NCBI GenBank assembly: GCA_029288275.1
Contig: JARIHM010000044.1
Location: 1 to 13,426 of the forward strand
Direction: 5' to 3'
Length of the DNA: 13,426 bases
From: Candidatus Saccharimonadota bacterium
Lineage (GTDB): Bacteria; Patescibacteriota; Saccharimonadia; UBA4664
This document shows positions 13,388 through 13,426 of this stretch, one piece after another (the stretch's first letter is position 1; the number at the start of each line of letters is the position of its first letter). Made by a program: the position numbers and the translations under genes. The notes under the pieces were generated by a model that was not told where the DNA came from, ran no database searches, and saw nothing but the letters and a program-made list of their open reading frames with translations.

Positions 13388-13426
13388 CTGTCTCTTATAC
13401 ACATCTGACGCTGCCGACGACTAGTC
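13388..13426. other. Illumina Nextera adapter contamination at contig end
   Basis: CTGTCTCTTATACACATCT (13388-13406) is the Nextera mosaic end in read-through orientation, and GACGCTGCCGACGA (13407-13420) is the adjoining read-1 adapter part. The last six bases, CTAGTC, sit where the i5 index would begin. These bases are synthetic. Translated ORFs here (VSYTHLTLPTT, and MCIRDS or SLIHI in other frames) are artefacts. Confidence 0.97.

Noticed and set aside
13198..13408. ORFs reaching the contig end on both strands (MCIRDS..., ...SLIHI)
   Set aside because: Their ends are translations of Nextera adapter and they lie over the DHH gene.

Overview
The window looks like a contig end from a small-genome bacterium of the Candidate Phyla Radiation (Patescibacteria), possibly Saccharibacteria. 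This rests on three things. The first gene resembles a hypothetical protein I associate with CPR genomes. Housekeeping replication genes are packed with polyprenyl-phosphate-type glycosyltransferases and no biosynthetic operons. Genes abut or overlap by 1-8 bases. The phylum is an inference and no marker here settles it. TGA ends dnaX and the first membrane glycosyltransferase gene, so the code is the standard bacterial one, not the UGA-Gly code of Gracilibacteria/Absconditabacteria.

Layout, left to right. (1) 1-994: the 3' part of a conserved hypothetical gene, coupled (TAATG) to an ITPA/RdgB-type nucleotide pyrophosphatase. (2) 1001-1480: a monocistronic hypothetical gene with its own extended -10 promoter and a strong terminator. 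(3) 1516-4450: a replisome operon, dnaX (clamp-loader tau/gamma subunit) overlapping dnaB (replicative helicase). (4) 4465-7297: a tightly coupled GtrA-family membrane protein, GT-C glycosyltransferase and polyprenyl-phosphate GT2. This trio resembles phage gtrABC modules that decorate surface polymers. (5) 7308-7804: an isolated transcription unit with a good sigma70-type promoter, two coupled 63-codon ORFs (the first in strongly structured DNA with odd arginine codons, the second Cys-rich) and a terminator. (6) 7812-9674, minus strand: a second GT-C membrane glycosyltransferase. (7) 9769-11563: ybaB/ebfC, a directly abutting 344-aa unknown gene and a 133-aa unknown gene, ended by a perfect terminator. 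(8) 11601-12216: recR with an apparently leaderless promoter. (9) 12288-12533: a doubtful small ORF. (10) 12538-13387: a DHH-family phosphoesterase, also apparently leaderless, cut by the contig end.

The final 39 bases (13388-13426) are not genomic. They match the Illumina Nextera transposase adapter read-through plus the start of an index, so the last codons of the DHH gene are artefactual.

The themes are DNA replication and repair (dnaX, dnaB, ybaB, recR, ITPase, DHH phosphoesterase) and lipid-linked sugar transfer at the membrane (gtrA-like, two GT-C, one GT2). The widespread bacterial dnaX-ybaB-recR cluster is present in order but split by the glycosylation block. The least explained part is the 7308-7804 cassette.
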